From DAOTXK01 sp034430555 (GTDB taxonomy: Bacteria; Chloroflexota; Anaerolineae; Aggregatilineales; Ch27): a stretch of DNA of 7,198 bases. The stretch is taken from positions 1 to 7,198 of the forward strand of contig DAOUEM010000460.1 of the NCBI GenBank assembly GCA_034430555.1. The letters run 5' to 3'. This document shows, one piece after another, positions 6,502 through 7,198 of this stretch. How positions within the stretch are numbered: position 1 is the stretch's first letter; the number at the start of each line of letters is the position of its first letter. A model generated the notes under the pieces. That model was not told the origin of the DNA. It saw only the letters and a program-made list of their open reading frames with translations, and ran no database searches. The position numbers and the translations under genes were made by a program.

Positions 6502-7198
6502 ATGCACCTCCCTCCTGATTACGTCGAAAGGGTGTATGCCGGGGTTCTCGGCAAGATTATTGCTGTGTACCTGGGGCGTCCTTTTGAAGGTTGGTCTTAT
6601 GACAATATTATGAAGCATCTGGGCGAGATCAATTACTACGTTCATGATAAGCTGGATGTCCCCCTCGTCGTGACGGATGATGATCTATCTGGCACCTTTA
6701 CTTTTGTTCGCGCGCTGGCAGATTATGGCAACAGTCGCGATCTGACACCAGCACAAATTGGTCAGACCTGGCTGAATTACATTGTCGAGGGAAAAACAAT
6801 CTTGTGGTGGGGTGGCATCGGCGATGTCACGGAACATACCGCTTATCTCCGGCTGAAAAACGGCATCCCTGCGCCACACAGTGGCTCGATTGAACTCAAC
6901 GGCAAGACGGTTGCCGAGCAGATTGGCGCGCAAATCTTTATCGACGGCTGGGGCATGATATCGCCCGGAGACCCGGAATTGGCCGCTGATCTGGCGCGCC
7001 GGGCTGCCAGTGTGAGCCACGACGGTGAGGCGATCTACGGCGCACAGGTGGTCGCCGCGATGGAAGCCCAGGCTTTTGTCGAATCCGATCTCAATAAGCT
7101 GATCGATACGGCAGTGTCATTGATCCCTGCCCATTCGATTATTTACCGGATGATCGCCGATCTGCGTGATTGGCACGCCGGGGAACCGGACTGGCGCA
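6502..7198 (+). CDS. ADP-ribosylglycohydrolase family protein, 3' end beyond the window
   Basis: The first 232 residues are visible and the frame is open at the window edge. The protein begins MHLPPDYVERVYAGVLGKII, then AVYLGRPFEGWSY, the family's opening GxxxGxxLGxPxE-like helix. VTDDDLSGTF at residues 57-66 is the first metal-binding motif, written TDDT in classical DraG/ARH proteins, so the fourth position is Asp here. A GGIGDVTEHTAY segment (104-115) is followed by QIGAQIFIDGWG (140-151), then ISPGDPELAADLARRAASVS and HDGEAIYGAQ (173-182), the central block found throughout the family. These enzymes use two Mg ions to remove ADP-ribose from proteins or small molecules; in genomes like this one many members have unproven substrates and sit beside sugar or nucleoside genes. 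There is no signal peptide, so it is cytoplasmic. The second metal-binding motif should lie past the window end and cannot be checked. Confidence 0.88.
   Translation, partial: MHLPPDYVERVYAGVLGKIIAVYLGRPFEGWSYDNIMKHLGEINYYVHDKLDVPLVVTDDDLSGTFTFVRALADYGNSRDLTPAQIGQTWLNYIVEGKTILWWGGIGDVTEHTAYLRLKNGIPAPHSGSIELNGKTVAEQIGAQIFIDGWGMISPGDPELAADLARRAASVSHDGEAIYGAQVVAAMEAQAFVESDLNKLIDTAVSLIPAHSIIYRMIADLRDWHAGEPDWR

Noticed and set aside
6685..7020. Minus-strand open frame of 111 codons opposite the ADP-ribosylglycohydrolase gene
   Set aside because: Antisense shadow of a gene with clear family motifs.

Overview
The window suggests a bacterium from an environmental, probably Chloroflexota-like (Anaerolineae/Caldilineae type) lineage. 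I infer this from three things: a very large secreted ExeM/NucH-type nuclease carrying lamin-tail and beta-helix domains, a DinB protein of the WSPFDVVGH...HGEKTDWIPR type, and an ADP-ribosylglycohydrolase of a type I associate with that phylum. This is family-level recognition only; no marker gene is present and the assignment is tentative.

Layout. Bases 1-90 hold nothing I recognise. Bases 91-127 form a strong intrinsic terminator for the minus strand. Bases 155-5224 (minus) are one intact gene for a 1689-residue secreted modular protein: signal peptide, three lamin-tail-like domains, an OB-fold, an endonuclease/exonuclease/phosphatase domain with its catalytic residues, a right-handed beta-helix with eight GGAxYN rungs, and a C-terminal beta-sandwich-like, possibly sugar-binding domain. 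It looks monocistronic, with its own ribosome binding site and terminator.

Bases 5390-6105 (minus) are a rearrangement scar. A DinB-family gene has lost its 5' end and is joined, in one uninterrupted reading frame, to a piece of an IS3-family transposase OrfB that includes the last catalytic glutamate of the DDE triad. Immediately upstream is the first part of the IS3 OrfA with a perfect Shine-Dalgarno sequence, then the outer terminal repeat of the element. The middle of the element and its other end are missing. The outer repeat is complementary to the orfA Shine-Dalgarno region, so read-through RNA could fold and hide it.

Bases 6106-6501 are mostly non-coding, but 6266-6379 (plus) reads as the last ~37 codons of a LacI-family regulator with no body upstream, another gene remnant next to the IS scar. 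From 6502 to the window end (plus) runs an ADP-ribosylglycohydrolase family gene, cut by the window edge.

The genes do not form an operon: the nuclease and the DinB/IS scar read leftward, while the regulator remnant and ADP-ribosylglycohydrolase read rightward. A LacI C-terminus just ahead of the hydrolase fits a former sugar- or nucleoside-linked locus whose regulator was lost near the IS insertion. I see no CRISPR array, tRNA or rRNA. The most unusual item is the transposase-DinB chimera; the most substantial gene is the nuclease/beta-helix fusion.
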